A DNA stretch of 64,000 nucleotides from Syntrophomonas sp. (GCA_016841425.1 JAENZE010000006.1:8362-72361); one strand, 5' to 3'; positions 26,552 through 36,537 are shown, counted from the stretch's first letter. The notes: generated from the letters alone by a model not told the origin. A program made the numbers and translations.

Positions 26552-26587
26552 TAATTTATCACCCCTCATATGATATAAGTGCTGCCC

Positions 26588-27664
26588 TTACAGCATCCTT
26601 ACTATCCACTCACCTATTTCGCCGAGAGGAACCACCTTATCAACGGCTCCTGTCTCCGCCGCCGCCTTGGGCATTCCATATACTATACAGCTTGATCTAG
26701 CTTCAGCAATGGTTTTGCCTTGCTTCCCTTTAATCAGTTTTATTCCTTCTGCCCCGTCGTTACCCATCCCGGTCATTACTACACCCACCATATGAGACCA
26801 GAATTGCTTAACTGCAGATTCCATCATGGTATCTACCGAAGGCCGATGCCCTCCTCTAGGAGGTGACTTATCCAGGACAATGTTCATGCTTCTATCGCTG
26901 CCTGCATTTGATTTCACCAGCATATGGTAATCGCCCGGAGCTATGTATGCACAGCCGGGCAAAACTTTCTCTCCATCTTCCGCCTCTTTTACCTTTATTC
27001 TCGACAGGCTGTCCAGTCTTTCAGCCAGTGATTTTGTAAACCCTGGAGGCATATGCTGAACGATCAAGATAGCAGTATCAACACTTGCTGGCAGTTTAGG
27101 AATCACCTCCTGCAGTGCCTTGGGTCCACCAGTTGAAGTTCCTATCAAGACTAATTTGCTCAATTGATGGGGCCTGCCTGCTACATTGCTCTTAATATTC
27201 GGAACAGATGGAATACTAGGTCTAACTGACTTGAACTCATTAGCAGTACTGGCAATTTTGTTTTTGGTCCCCGCGGCGATAAATATCTTTTCTACCAATT
27301 GATTTTGTATCTTATCAATATCCAGAGAAATTTGTCCGGAAGGCTTGGGAATAAAATCGACCGCGCCAAGCTCCAATGCTTTCATGGTCTTTTCTGCCCC
27401 TTCCCGGGTTAAACTGCTCAACATTATTATCGGAACCGGGTTGACCTGCATAATTTTCTCCAGGGCTGACATTCCGTCTAATACCGGCATCTCGATATCC
27501 ATGGTGATTACATCCGGTTTCAGCTCCTGTATTTTTCTAAGTGCGTCAGCGCCGTCCCGGGCTATGCCAACTGTTTCCAGACCGGGAGCCTGATTGATCA
27601 GGTCAGAAATCACTTTCCTCATAAAGGCTGAATCATCTACTACCAAGACCCTTATCGGTTTCAT
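26588..27664 (-). CDS. cheB: Chemotaxis response regulator protein-glutamate methylesterase CheB
   Basis: A 358-residue CheB: receiver domain (1-~120; VLVVDDSAFMRKVI, phospho-acceptor Asp in VITMDIEMPVLDG, Lys in IPKPSGQ) and C-terminal methylesterase (~165-358) with catalytic Ser in LIGTSTGGPKALQEV, His in VQHMPPGFTKSLAERL and Asp in MTGMGNDGAEGIKL. It demethylates and deamidates chemoreceptors. The matching methyltransferase CheR is not in the window, so it must be encoded elsewhere. Confidence 0.96.
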   Translation of the reverse strand: MKPIRVLVVDDSAFMRKVISDLINQAPGLETVGIARDGADALRKIQELKPDVITMDIEMPVLDGMSALEKIMQVNPVPIIMLSSLTREGAEKTMKALELGAVDFIPKPSGQISLDIDKIQNQLVEKIFIAAGTKNKIASTANEFKSVRPSIPSVPNIKSNVAGRPHQLSKLVLIGTSTGGPKALQEVIPKLPASVDTAILIVQHMPPGFTKSLAERLDSLSRIKVKEAEDGEKVLPGCAYIAPGDYHMLVKSNAGSDRSMNIVLDKSPPRGGHRPSVDTMMESAVKQFWSHMVGVVMTGMGNDGAEGIKLIKGKQGKTIAEARSSCIVYGMPKAAAETGAVDKVVPLGEIGEWIVRML

Positions 27665-27675
27665 AACATCCTCCT

Positions 27676-28344
27676 CTACCGCTTATAAGCAGCTTTTATG
27701 AATTCTCTTTGTTTTTCAAATATAAAGTTAAACAGCTGGTCTCTCTTGGCATCCGATATTTCTTCGTATTGTATGGCAACCCAGATGTTTTCTCGTTTAA
27801 AGTCAACTTTATCAAAAACCCGCAGCACCTTGGCCTTGCAACAAAATGGGTCATACTGTGGCAGATATAATTTAATATCAATATGCTGCTGAGTTTCTAA
27901 ACGTACATTGGTGCTGAACAGTACTCCTCCTGCACTTATATTTACCGTATGACCATGATAAAGGGCCTCCGAGCCATCTTCTGAATCATCATCATGATTA
28001 ATCAATCGATATTCTATCGGCAGAGTTACTTCCAGGCGAACATAAGCTCGCTTTTGATTAATAGTTGATAATTGGCTGGGCTTATCCGTTATCAGCATAG
28101 GAAAAGGCTTTTTGATTATGTTGGTTATAGTAGTGGAGAAACCATAGTAGTTGCTGTTGCTGCTGCGAAAAATGCATCGTATCTCCTGTCCTATTTGCAA
28201 TCGTACTATCCCCCCCTGTTTCATGGGCATTCCTATTTGGATTGATCTTTCATCGATATTCTCTATGCGGACTGGATAATATTCCCGAAAATTGTCTCCT
28301 TCAATAACAATTTCCATAAGCTGATTGACTTTTAGATTTTCCAT
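27676..28344 (-). CDS. PilZ-domain flagellar brake protein (YcgR/YpfA-like)
   Basis: A 222-residue cytoplasmic protein with an N-terminal YcgR-like beta-barrel (~10-100) and a C-terminal PilZ domain (~105-215). The c-di-GMP binding motifs are present: RAYVR (RxxxR) and NISAGG (D/NxSxxG). Proteins of this type slow the motor when c-di-GMP rises. It lies between flhG and cheB, which fits a motility brake. I use the ATG at 28344; an upstream TTG at 28353 overlaps flhG. Confidence 0.88.
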   Translation of the reverse strand: MENLKVNQLMEIVIEGDNFREYYPVRIENIDERSIQIGMPMKQGGIVRLQIGQEIRCIFRSSNSNYYGFSTTITNIIKKPFPMLITDKPSQLSTINQKRAYVRLEVTLPIEYRLINHDDDSEDGSEALYHGHTVNISAGGVLFSTNVRLETQQHIDIKLYLPQYDPFCCKAKVLRVFDKVDFKRENIWVAIQYEEISDAKRDQLFNFIFEKQREFIKAAYKR

Positions 28345-28349
28345 ATTTA

Positions 28350-29270
28350 TCAACCTACCCCTGCACCTTTTTCTTTGAATAGACTGCTCAGTTTTCGGAA
28401 GAAACTTTTTACTCCCCCTGCCTGACCTGGACTTGAATAATCTGCCTCATAACCGGTTAATAATCGGTCAACTATTGATTTTATATTTCTGGTTGCGGCA
28501 CTCTGAGGAAACATCTGGGTGAATGCTTCCTGCCTCATTATCCCTTCGCTTACAGCGGGTTCATTAACAACATTTCCAATCGGTATAAGATCGGTATTTA
28601 AAAAGCGGTTACAGGCTATCCTGAATTTTTCGGCTACCATTAGGCCTTCAGTACTATTGCCGACCTTGTTAACCAGCAGGTATATTTTCCCGGTATAAGA
28701 TTGTCTGATTATAGTTTTAACAGTTCCATACGCATCGGTTAAAGAGGGAGGTTCAGTTGTTGTCACGATAATTACGTCATCAGCCGCCAAAAGGAAACTT
28801 ACTACATTTCTGGATATTCCTGCCCCGGTGTCAATTATCATGTAGTCATACTCCCCATCCACTTTCCCCAATTCCTGAATAAGCCTGTTTAATTCATTAT
28901 CGTTAAGATTGGCCAACTCATTGATACCTGATCCTCCTGGTATTATCTTGACTCCTGCTGGCCCCTCAATGATTATATCTTTAAGTTTTTTTCTGCCCTG
29001 TACTACGTGTTGTATTGTGTACTCAGGTACTATCCCCAGCATAATATCTATGTTGGCCAACCCCATATCCGCATCCATCAATATAACCTTTTTGTTGTAG
29101 GTACAGAGTACCAGTGACATGTTTAAAGCTATGGTGCTTTTTCCCACTCCCCCTTTACCGCTGCTTATGACGATAACCCGGGTTTGCCTGGGTTTATTCA
29201 TTATGTCTTCTTCTATCTGCTGCCGGATACTGGAGGCCATTTTTCTCAGTTTTTCTGCTTGATCGTTCAT
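28350..29270 (-). CDS. flhG: Flagellar number regulator FlhG (MinD-like ATPase)
   Basis: A 306-residue MinD/ParA-type ATPase (YlxH). The N-terminal DQAEKLRKM matches the DQAxxLR motif that stimulates FlhF GTPase activity. Deviant Walker A is VISSGKGGVGKST, Walker B LMDADMGLANID, and a C-terminal amphipathic region likely binds membrane. FlhG limits flagellar number with FlhF, encoded directly upstream with a 4-bp overlap. Confidence 0.94.
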   Translation of the reverse strand: MNDQAEKLRKMASSIRQQIEEDIMNKPRQTRVIVISSGKGGVGKSTIALNMSLVLCTYNKKVILMDADMGLANIDIMLGIVPEYTIQHVVQGRKKLKDIIIEGPAGVKIIPGGSGINELANLNDNELNRLIQELGKVDGEYDYMIIDTGAGISRNVVSFLLAADDVIIVTTTEPPSLTDAYGTVKTIIRQSYTGKIYLLVNKVGNSTEGLMVAEKFRIACNRFLNTDLIPIGNVVNEPAVSEGIMRQEAFTQMFPQSAATRNIKSIVDRLLTGYEADYSSPGQAGGVKSFFRKLSSLFKEKGAGVG

Positions 29271-30448
29271 GCCAGGCCATCCTTTCTCAGCAGCAGGCTG
29301 GCCAGATGGAGCGGATCAGGCACCTCGATATCATCCGGAACATTCTGTCCAGTAGTCAAATAGGCTACTGGTTTGTTAATTTCATAAATGGTATTTAATA
29401 TCTGGCCATAACTATAGGTCTCATCCAGTTTGGTAAAGATCACTTTGTCTATTTTCATAGGCGCAAATTGCCGGTATATATTTATTAAATCCTGACTATG
29501 AGTGGTAACACTCAATACCAGAATGGTTTCATCGGGCCGGGATATGTTCAGATAACTTCTCAGTTCTTCCATCTGCTGGAGATTCCTGGGGCTCCTGCCG
29601 GCAGTATCGACAAATATGATGTCACTATCCTGATAGGCCTGGACAGCCTCTTTAAAATCAGTACTATTAAATACGACGCTGATGGGAATCCCTATAATCT
29701 CAGCAAAGGTACGTAATTGCTCTGCGGCCGAAACCCGGTAGGTATCAAGGGTTATAAGTGCTACCGTTTTTCTTTCTAAAAAAGTCATATTAGCTGCTAG
29801 TTTGGCAATAGTAGTAGTCTTGCCTACGCCTGTAGGGCCAACCATGAATACTATATGACCTTTTTTTCCAGGTTTAACAGCTATGGGAGATATTTCGCTG
29901 ATATAGTCCTGCAAAACATTTATACAAACATCTCGTACCCAGGTCTCATCTTCTGTTTTTTGCGCAGGAAGGTTAGATTCGATACTGCTTACTATGCTAA
30001 GGGCAATATCCTGATTAACATTATTGTTGACCAGAATCCTATAGAAATGCTGGGCCGGTTCAGATATGCCCTTTATCACACCAACCTCATGCATTTTCAT
30101 TTTTATGTTGCTCATCAAATCTTTCATCTGCTGCAGTTCCAGGAGTACTTGATCCTCTGATGCTGAACAGGTAAGATCTACTATCTCTGGCTTTTGTTCA
30201 ACCGGATTTTCTTTCAGCTGGGAATTATTATGGCAACTTTGCTTTTTTTCCCGTTTCAGATCGGTGTTCACCTTCAGATTCTCGTCCACCGCCACGGTGA
30301 TCTCCACATGATATGGAGAAAGGAATCCGAGGAACCTATTTTTTTTCAGCTGTCGGGTATGGAGGATTATGGCATCGCTCCCCATCTCGTCCTGAGCCTG
30401 TTTGATAGCAGACTTAAAATCTTTGCCTACGTATTTTTTTATTTTCAT
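29267..30448 (-). CDS. flhF: Flagellar biosynthesis GTPase FlhF
   Basis: An SRP-type GTPase of 393 residues that sets the site of flagellar assembly. N-terminal B region (1-~100) begins MKIKKYVGKDFKSAIKQAQDEMGSDAIILHTRQ; the NG domain carries G1 [34 protein letters not shown], and G3 IIFVDTAGRSPRN, then TKLDETYSYG. It overlaps flhA and flhG by four bases each, indicating tight coupling. Confidence 0.96.
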   Translation of the reverse strand: MKIKKYVGKDFKSAIKQAQDEMGSDAIILHTRQLKKNRFLGFLSPYHVEITVAVDENLKVNTDLKREKKQSCHNNSQLKENPVEQKPEIVDLTCSASEDQVLLELQQMKDLMSNIKMKMHEVGVIKGISEPAQHFYRILVNNNVNQDIALSIVSSIESNLPAQKTEDETWVRDVCINVLQDYISEISPIAVKPGKKGHIVFMVGPTGVGKTTTIAKLAANMTFLERKTVALITLDTYRVSAAEQLRTFAEIIGIPISVVFNSTDFKEAVQAYQDSDIIFVDTAGRSPRNLQQMEELRSYLNISRPDETILVLSVTTHSQDLINIYRQFAPMKIDKVIFTKLDETYSYGQILNTIYEINKPVAYLTTGQNVPDDIEVPDPLHLASLLLRKDGLA

Positions 30449-32508
30449 AACGACACCATCCCTATCACTTCAACATTAGTGCTGTCATCAACTTCGTTGT
30501 AGGAAATCACAGTATAATTGGAAATGAACCGATCAATAAATCGTTTAAAATACAAACGCAGTACAGGTGCACAAATAATAATGGGAGTCTGGCCTTTAGT
30601 GGTAATTTGATCATGAAACCGCTTGAGTTTATCTACGATTTTTTGAGCTACTTCTGGGTCCAGCGCTAAGTAGGAACCATATTCACTTTGCTGAACTGAA
30701 TCCCTCAGGTTTTCCTCTAGTCCTGGATCCATGGTTAAGACGGTTAATTTTTCATCCTCATTGGCATACTGCCTGCTTATTTGCCTCTTTAATGCCTGCC
30801 GCACGTATTCGCTAAGTAAATCAGTGTCTCTAGTTACTTTGGCGTAGTCCGCCAGGGTCTCAAAAATGGTCAGCATGTCTCTTATGGAAATCTGTTCCTT
30901 CAACAGGTTAGCCAGTACTCTCTGTATGTCTCCCAGGTTCATTAAGTCGGGTACCAACTCCTCAATAACCGCTGAATTTTGCTGTTTCATAAAGTCTATG
31001 GTATGTTGGATTTCCTGTCTTCCCAGGAGTTCATAAGCATGGCTCTTAATTATTGAGGTCATATGGGTTGCCAGTACCGACGGCGGATCAACAACTGTAT
31101 ATCCTTTAGCCTCAGCAAATTCCCGGTCTTTGGAAGATATCCACCGAGCCGGCAGTTTGAAGGCAGGTTCAATGGTATCCATTCCGTTAAGCTGAGTGTC
31201 ATTTTCAATATCCGGGCCAATAGCCAGATAATTATCAATTATCATCTCACCTGATGCAATAGGTATTCCTTTGATCTTAACGGTATACGAATTAGGTTTA
31301 AGCTGCATATTATCCCGAATTCTTACCGGTGGTACTATAAATCCTAGTTCCATAGCGCACTGCCGTCTTATCATCACGATTCGATCCAGGAGATCTCCAC
31401 CTTGTTCTGAATCTACCAGCGGAATCAAGGCATAACCCAGTTCCAATTCCATTTTCTCTACCTGCAGCAGTTCAACCACATTTTCTGGCTTCTTTATCTC
31501 TTCGATTTCCTGTAAATTATTTAGGTCAGTCTCATCTACGCTTTCCGGTGCTGTAGAACGGAAGGCAAAGAACAATAATCCAAATACTACTGCCAGTGAA
31601 TACATTGGAATTTTGGGTAATCCCAGAGTGCCCAATACCAGCAGGATTATGGCAGCAACCCCCAACGCTTTAGGATAGTTGAATAACTGCAAGCCCAGTT
31701 CTTTACCGAGACTGAAACTGGAAGCGCTTCTGGTTACCACAATGCCAGTCGCTGTTGATATAAGCAAGGCTGGTATCTGACTGACCAGACCATCACCTAC
31801 TGTTAACAGGGTATAAATCTGCACGGCTTCACCAGCCACCATTCCTTTTTGGGCCATGCCGATTATAAGCCCCCCTACTATATTAATAATGGTGATAATA
31901 ATTCCAGCCACCGCATCCCCTTTTACAAATTTACTGGCACCATCCATAGCTCCATAGAAATCGGCCTCCCTCTGGATTTTCTGTCTTCTGTCCCGGGCCT
32001 TCTGTTCATCAATAAGGCCGGCATTGAGGTCAGCATCGATAGCCATCTGTTTACCCGGCATGGCATCCAGGGTAAACCGGGCTGCTACTTCCGAAACCCT
32101 TTCTGCTCCTTTGGTAATTACCACGAATTGAATTACGACGATGATCAGGAAAATGACCATACCTACCACTGTATTGCCGCCTACCACCAACGAACCAAAG
32201 GAGGCTATTATTTCCCCTGCTTGAGCATTCAGAAGGATCAGCCGGGTTGAAGAAATATTCAAGGACAACCGGAATAGAGTCATTATCAGCAGCAGGGAGG
32301 GAAACACTGAAAATTCCAGCGGGTCAGTATTGAACATGGCCACCATGATGATTATCAGAGCGAAACTGATATTAAAAGTCAGTAAAACGTCTAACATCAT
32401 CGGCTTCATTGGTATTATCATCATCATTACGATGGTAATAACTGCGAATGCTATTATTAAGTCGCTATAATTAAGTATTTTATTGAACCAACCTGCCCTT
32501 AGTTCCAT
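30445..32508 (-). CDS. flhA: Flagellar export apparatus protein FlhA
   Basis: A 687-residue component of the type III export gate. Eight N-terminal membrane helices (to ~330), including the FHIPEP-type signature region AARFTLDAMPGKQMAIDADLNAGLIDEQKARDRR, and a large cytoplasmic domain (~340-687) that docks export substrates (LELGYALIPLVD, PPVRIRDN, ILANLLKEQISIRDM). The length and motifs are typical. It follows flhB after 17 bp. Confidence 0.97.
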   Translation of the reverse strand: MELRAGWFNKILNYSDLIIAFAVITIVMMMIIPMKPMMLDVLLTFNISFALIIIMVAMFNTDPLEFSVFPSLLLIMTLFRLSLNISSTRLILLNAQAGEIIASFGSLVVGGNTVVGMVIFLIIVVIQFVVITKGAERVSEVAARFTLDAMPGKQMAIDADLNAGLIDEQKARDRRQKIQREADFYGAMDGASKFVKGDAVAGIIITIINIVGGLIIGMAQKGMVAGEAVQIYTLLTVGDGLVSQIPALLISTATGIVVTRSASSFSLGKELGLQLFNYPKALGVAAIILLVLGTLGLPKIPMYSLAVVFGLLFFAFRSTAPESVDETDLNNLQEIEEIKKPENVVELLQVEKMELELGYALIPLVDSEQGGDLLDRIVMIRRQCAMELGFIVPPVRIRDNMQLKPNSYTVKIKGIPIASGEMIIDNYLAIGPDIENDTQLNGMDTIEPAFKLPARWISSKDREFAEAKGYTVVDPPSVLATHMTSIIKSHAYELLGRQEIQHTIDFMKQQNSAVIEELVPDLMNLGDIQRVLANLLKEQISIRDMLTIFETLADYAKVTRDTDLLSEYVRQALKRQISRQYANEDEKLTVLTMDPGLEENLRDSVQQSEYGSYLALDPEVAQKIVDKLKRFHDQITTKGQTPIIICAPVLRLYFKRFIDRFISNYTVISYNEVDDSTNVEVIGMVSL

Positions 32509-32525
32509 GATTCAGGCCTCCCACT

Positions 32526-33647
32526 TTACAACACAATCCTCTTTTGCTTGTATACAAATGCCAGTACCTCTGCTACTGCCTGAAATAGATCTTCTGGAAT
32601 GAGATCTCCGATTTTAGATGCAGCGTACAGGGTTCTAGCCAATGGTGGATTTTCAACTACTACTACACCGTTTTCATGAGCAAGTTCTTTTATTCTTAAC
32701 GCTATGAAATCCTGACCCTTGGCTACTACTACAGGTGCGTCCATTATTTCCGCCTCATATTTTAGTGCCACCGCAAAATGGGTGGGATTGGTGATTACTA
32801 CATCGGCTCGGGGTACTTCGGCCATCATGCGCTTCATAGCAATATCTCTTTGTATCTGGCGCTGTCTTGATTTCAGCAGCGGGTCCCCTTCAGTCTGCTT
32901 GTATTCTTGTTTAATATCATACTTACTCATTTTTAAAGATTTCTCATATTCATATCTTTGGTATAGGTAGTCCAGAACTCCGATAATCACAAAAGCAGTT
33001 CCGACTTTCAATGCCATTTCATATACTATCTGGCTCAAGATCTTGATACTCGCAGTTAATTCCATATCCACCAGTCGTGCAAAAATTAAGTAATTTTTAT
33101 TGACTACGGAATAAACAAGATATCCGGTTACACTGACTTTAAATATTGACTTGGCTAACTCTACCAGTGCTCGTTTGGAAAAGATTTTTTTGGCACCCTC
33201 AAACATGTTCAGCCGCTCTAATTTTGGTGTTAGTACGTCTCCGCTAAAAACAAATCCTACCTGAAGATAAGTAACCAGCAGAGCCGTAATAGAAGTTATT
33301 CCCAGTACTGGCAGCAGGCATTTGGCCATGGTGATTATCACTTCGATAACCAGAGTGTGCAAATATTCATTAGAGAACTCATACATAGTCCTGTCCATTA
33401 AACATAACTGGGTAAACGACTTTAGAGTATCGATCATATATGGCAAGGTCATAAAAATGGTCACAGACCCCGCCAGGAGTATGACTGCTGAGTTCAGGTC
33501 GCTGCTTTTATAAACCTGCCCTTTTTTTCTAGCTTCTTCTACCCTTCTGGGGGTTGCTTTCTCTGTTTTTTCTCCGGTATCACCCTGATCAGCAAAAAGT
33601 TGTAAATCAAAAAGAAAATAAACTACATGTTCATCCATCATATTCAT
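32526..33647 (-). CDS. flhB: Flagellar export apparatus protein FlhB
   Basis: A 373-residue export switch protein. The start carries GEKTEKATPRRVEEARKKGQV typical of FlhB, followed by four membrane helices, and a cytoplasmic domain with the autocleavage motif NPTH (VVITNPTHFAVALKY) that changes substrate specificity from hook to filament. It overlaps fliR by four bases. The N-terminal ~18 residues before the conserved part are long, so an internal start is possible. Confidence 0.96.
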   Translation of the reverse strand: MNMMDEHVVYFLFDLQLFADQGDTGEKTEKATPRRVEEARKKGQVYKSSDLNSAVILLAGSVTIFMTLPYMIDTLKSFTQLCLMDRTMYEFSNEYLHTLVIEVIITMAKCLLPVLGITSITALLVTYLQVGFVFSGDVLTPKLERLNMFEGAKKIFSKRALVELAKSIFKVSVTGYLVYSVVNKNYLIFARLVDMELTASIKILSQIVYEMALKVGTAFVIIGVLDYLYQRYEYEKSLKMSKYDIKQEYKQTEGDPLLKSRQRQIQRDIAMKRMMAEVPRADVVITNPTHFAVALKYEAEIMDAPVVVAKGQDFIALRIKELAHENGVVVVENPPLARTLYAASKIGDLIPEDLFQAVAEVLAFVYKQKRIVL

Positions 33648-34411
33648 ACACCTAAAGCCATAATGACTTGATCTAGATATCCAAAAAACCTGTCAAACAA
33701 TATGTTAAATATCCATAAATAGACTGGCAGGAACATGCATAACGCCAATAAACCAACTATAATTTTCAGTGGTAAACCCACTATAAAAACATTCATTTGC
33801 GGCACCGTGCGGGCTACAAAGCCCATGGCAATATCTGTGGTCATGGTAACAACCAGGATTGGTGCTGCTATTTTGACTGCTATGACAAACATGTAAACAC
33901 TTATATCCACGATAATCTGGTAGAACTCTCCGCTGAGATTCAGCCCCAATACCGGTATTACTTTATAACTGTGCACTATGGCCTGCAGCAGGTAGTGATG
34001 ACCGTCAACCGCCAGATACATTAGAAGAGCCAGGATCTGAGTTAGATTACCCATTAATGGTATTTGAGCTCCGGATTGAGGATCTACCACGTTAACTATG
34101 GCAAAACCCATCTGCATATCCATAACCTGACCAGCTAATTGTATAGCCGCTAGTAGTACGTACACAGCGAATCCTATTATATATCCCACAATTATTTCTG
34201 CTACCATGGCTGCTGTAAACTGACCCAGGTTCTGTACCTGTACCCCATATTGCACCGGGACAAAGCAGGCCAGGGTAGCTGCCAGTACCGCCAGCAGTAA
34301 GGCTTTAACAATAACCGGGATCTGTTTACTGCTAAATATAGGGGCACTGATAAATAGACCTGATATTCTACCCAGTATTAATAAAAAACTGTCTAAAGCA
34401 AAAGCACCCAT
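33644..34411 (-). CDS. fliR: Flagellar export apparatus protein FliR
   Basis: A 255-residue membrane protein of the FliR family with five to six hydrophobic helices. Typical are the LRISGLFISAPIFSSKQIPVIVKA-type start, GQVMDMQMGFAIVNVVDPQSGAQIPLMGNL and the C-terminal GLLALCMFLPVYLWIF. FliP, FliQ and FliR form the helical export channel; here they are adjacent in the order fliP-fliQ-fliR-flhB-flhA. Confidence 0.95.
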   Translation of the reverse strand: MGAFALDSFLLILGRISGLFISAPIFSSKQIPVIVKALLLAVLAATLACFVPVQYGVQVQNLGQFTAAMVAEIIVGYIIGFAVYVLLAAIQLAGQVMDMQMGFAIVNVVDPQSGAQIPLMGNLTQILALLMYLAVDGHHYLLQAIVHSYKVIPVLGLNLSGEFYQIIVDISVYMFVIAVKIAAPILVVTMTTDIAMGFVARTVPQMNVFIVGLPLKIIVGLLALCMFLPVYLWIFNILFDRFFGYLDQVIMALGV

Positions 34412-34432
34412 TCAGATATCTCCTATCCCATT

Positions 34433-34705
34433 TTAAAGTGTTATCATTTGGGGTATGGCACTGTACAGACTTATAACAAAGCTGGTAAGTATGTTTAACA
34501 TCCAAGGTCCGAAAATTATGACCACCAGGAATACTGCTACTATTTTTGGTACAAAAACCAGAGTCATCTCTTGTATCTGGGTGGTGGCCTGTAAAATACT
34601 GATCACCAGCCCGGTAATCAAAGCTGCACCTAATATGGGAGCCGATACCAGAAGAACAGTTACTACGGCCTCATGGGCAATACCCAGTACTACATCCTGG
34701 TACAC
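34433..34705 (-). CDS. fliQ: Flagellar export apparatus protein FliQ
   Basis: A 90-residue protein with two membrane helices, the family length. VTVLLVSAPILGAALITGLVISILQATTQIQEMTLVFVPKIVAVFLV is the characteristic FliQ core. It lies 21 bp before fliR and 13 bp after fliP. Confidence 0.95.
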   Translation of the reverse strand: MYQDVVLGIAHEAVVTVLLVSAPILGAALITGLVISILQATTQIQEMTLVFVPKIVAVFLVVIIFGPWMLNILTSFVISLYSAIPQMITL

Positions 34706-34718
34706 AATAAATCCTCTC

Positions 34719-35501
34719 CTATCTAAAACTCATGATAAGCGATTGAATAACCAGTCCCCAGCCGTCTACCAGCACAAACAAGAGTATTTTGAATGGCAGA
34801 GATATCATCATGGGAGGAAGCATCATCATCCCCATTGACATTAATGCACTTGCAACCACCATATCTATGACCAGGAATGGAACAAAAATTACAAATCCAA
34901 TCTGAAAAGCAGTCTTCAACTCACTAATAATAAAAGAAGGTATAAGTACATAATTGGGTATATCGGCAAAATTATTAGGTCGTTCCATATCGGCCATTCT
35001 GACGAATAGAGCCAGGTCTTTTTCACGGGTTTGCTTAAACATAAAATCTCTCAAGGGATCCATACCCTTATCCATAGCTATTTCCTGGTTTATTTCTCCA
35101 CTGAGATAGGGCTGAATAGCCTGAGAATTTACTTCCTGTAAGGTTGGAGCCATGACAAAAAAACTCAGGAACAGGGCTAATCCAATCAGCACTTGATTGG
35201 GCGGCATTTGTTGAGTAGCCAGAGAACTTCTTACAAAGGACAACACTACTATTATCCTGGTAAAGGAGGTGAGCATAATCAGAATGGCTGGAGCAAGAGA
35301 TAATACGGTCAATAATACCACCAGCTGCAACGCGGTTGAGAGTCCCTGCGGATCATCAGTAGTTCCCTGCATTTGGAAGTTTATATCAGGGATCTGAATA
35401 GGCTCTGCGTAAACACTGGCAGGTAAAATAGTAACAAATAGTATGACCATCATTATAAAAAGAGTGGTTTTGATCCTCTTCTTAAATATTCTTTCAGCCA
35501 T
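34719..35501 (-). CDS. fliP: Flagellar export apparatus protein FliP
   Basis: A 260-residue channel protein with an N-terminal signal peptide (helix ending ILPASVYA) and four membrane helices. The family signatures FTRIIVVLSFVRSSLATQQMPPNQVLIGLALFLSFFVM and MGMMMLPPMMISLPFKILLFVLVDGW are intact. I take the ATG at 35501, eight bases after AGAAG; the frame extends three codons upstream. It overlaps fliO by 8 bp. Confidence 0.95.
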   Translation of the reverse strand: MAERIFKKRIKTTLFIMMVILFVTILPASVYAEPIQIPDINFQMQGTTDDPQGLSTALQLVVLLTVLSLAPAILIMLTSFTRIIVVLSFVRSSLATQQMPPNQVLIGLALFLSFFVMAPTLQEVNSQAIQPYLSGEINQEIAMDKGMDPLRDFMFKQTREKDLALFVRMADMERPNNFADIPNYVLIPSFIISELKTAFQIGFVIFVPFLVIDMVVASALMSMGMMMLPPMMISLPFKILLFVLVDGWGLVIQSLIMSFR

Positions 35502-36141
35502 TATTATCACTTCTTCTAAATTTCTTATCCGCGTTGCTTAGATCGTTTGCAAACATCTCCTGCAGCCTCTGGTTCTGCTCTTCCATCAGGTAATGAAAAT
35601 TCTTTTTGTTGGATAGACTATCAGTACCCGTGAATAATTTGCTTATTCCATTTTTAAAGATTTTGAGATTATTTGATCTGTCGGGCTGCATATAATCTCC
35701 CGATGCTATTTCCTCCATTAATTTGGTGTTGTTGATTTCGAACAACAGGGATATATTGTGATCAGTTACCCCGACAGCATAAACCTTTTGACCGACTTCA
35801 CAGAGAATAATCCCTCTGCTTTGACCTAAAATCACTTCATCCACAACATGGAGCCATGTTCCCCGCAACCTGGCAGTAGCTTTCTGACCAAATAATTTTA
35901 CTACCGACCAGGCTGCTCCAATGATCAGGACTAAAACAAACAGTAGTTTGATGAATTCAACCGCTACATTATTGGATTGGGTGGCAGCCGGAGTCTCCTG
36001 GCTCAGTTCACTCTGCAGTTCTGTAATATCGTCTATAGCTAGCGAATCTGCAGCATAAATATTTAGAATACCAACCGCCAGTATTATGGTGAGTATTATG
36101 CATAGTGTTTTTCGTTTAATTAATATCAATTGTTTCCCCAC
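35494..36141 (-). CDS. fliO: Flagellar biosynthesis protein FliO
   Basis: A 215-residue FliO (FliZ in Bacillus): signal peptide (LCIILTIILAVGILNIYA), a short periplasmic-side part, one membrane helix (FIKLLFVLVLIIGAAWSVVKLF) and a basic cytoplasmic part (LHVVDEVILGQSRGIILCEVGQKVYAVGVTDHNISLLFEI) that defines the family. It is required for stable FliP assembly and sits between cheY and fliP. Confidence 0.9.
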   Translation of the reverse strand: MGKQLILIKRKTLCIILTIILAVGILNIYAADSLAIDDITELQSELSQETPAATQSNNVAVEFIKLLFVLVLIIGAAWSVVKLFGQKATARLRGTWLHVVDEVILGQSRGIILCEVGQKVYAVGVTDHNISLLFEINNTKLMEEIASGDYMQPDRSNNLKIFKNGISKLFTGTDSLSNKKNFHYLMEEQNQRLQEMFANDLSNADKKFRRSDNNG

Positions 36142-36156
36142 CTAGTTGTCTGTTCT

Positions 36157-36522
36157 TCACTCAAGTGCTTTGCTTACTGCTTCGATAACTCTTTCGGGTT
36201 GAAATGGTTTGACAATGAAATCTTTTGCTCCTGCTTGTATGGCATCGATAACCATGGCCTGTTGTCCCATCGCACTGCACATGATGATTCTAGCAGTACC
36301 ATCCATACCTTTTATTTCCTTTACTGCAGTTATGCCATCCATTTCGGGCATGGTAATATCCATAGTCACCAAATCCGGCTGCAAATCCTTGTATTTTTCC
36401 AACGCTACTGCTCCATTTTCAGCCTCACCAACCACTTCATAACCATTTTTGCTTAAAATGTCTTTGATCATCATTCTCATAAATGCAGCATCATCAACCA
36501 CAAGAATTTTCTTACCCATCAC
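36157..36522 (-). CDS. cheY: Chemotaxis response regulator CheY
   Basis: A 121-residue single receiver domain. ILVVDDAAFMRMMIKDIL supplies the acidic pocket, the phospho-acceptor Asp is in LVTMDITMPEMDG, the Thr/Ser is in IIMCSAMGQ and the Lys in FIVKPFQPE. Placement between fliY and fliO, as in Bacillus, and proximity to the switch genes support the CheY call over a generic regulator. Confidence 0.95.
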   Translation of the reverse strand: MMGKKILVVDDAAFMRMMIKDILSKNGYEVVGEAENGAVALEKYKDLQPDLVTMDITMPEMDGITAVKEIKGMDGTARIIMCSAMGQQAMVIDAIQAGAKDFIVKPFQPERVIEAVSKALE

Positions 36523-36537
36523 TAACCTCCTGATTCT

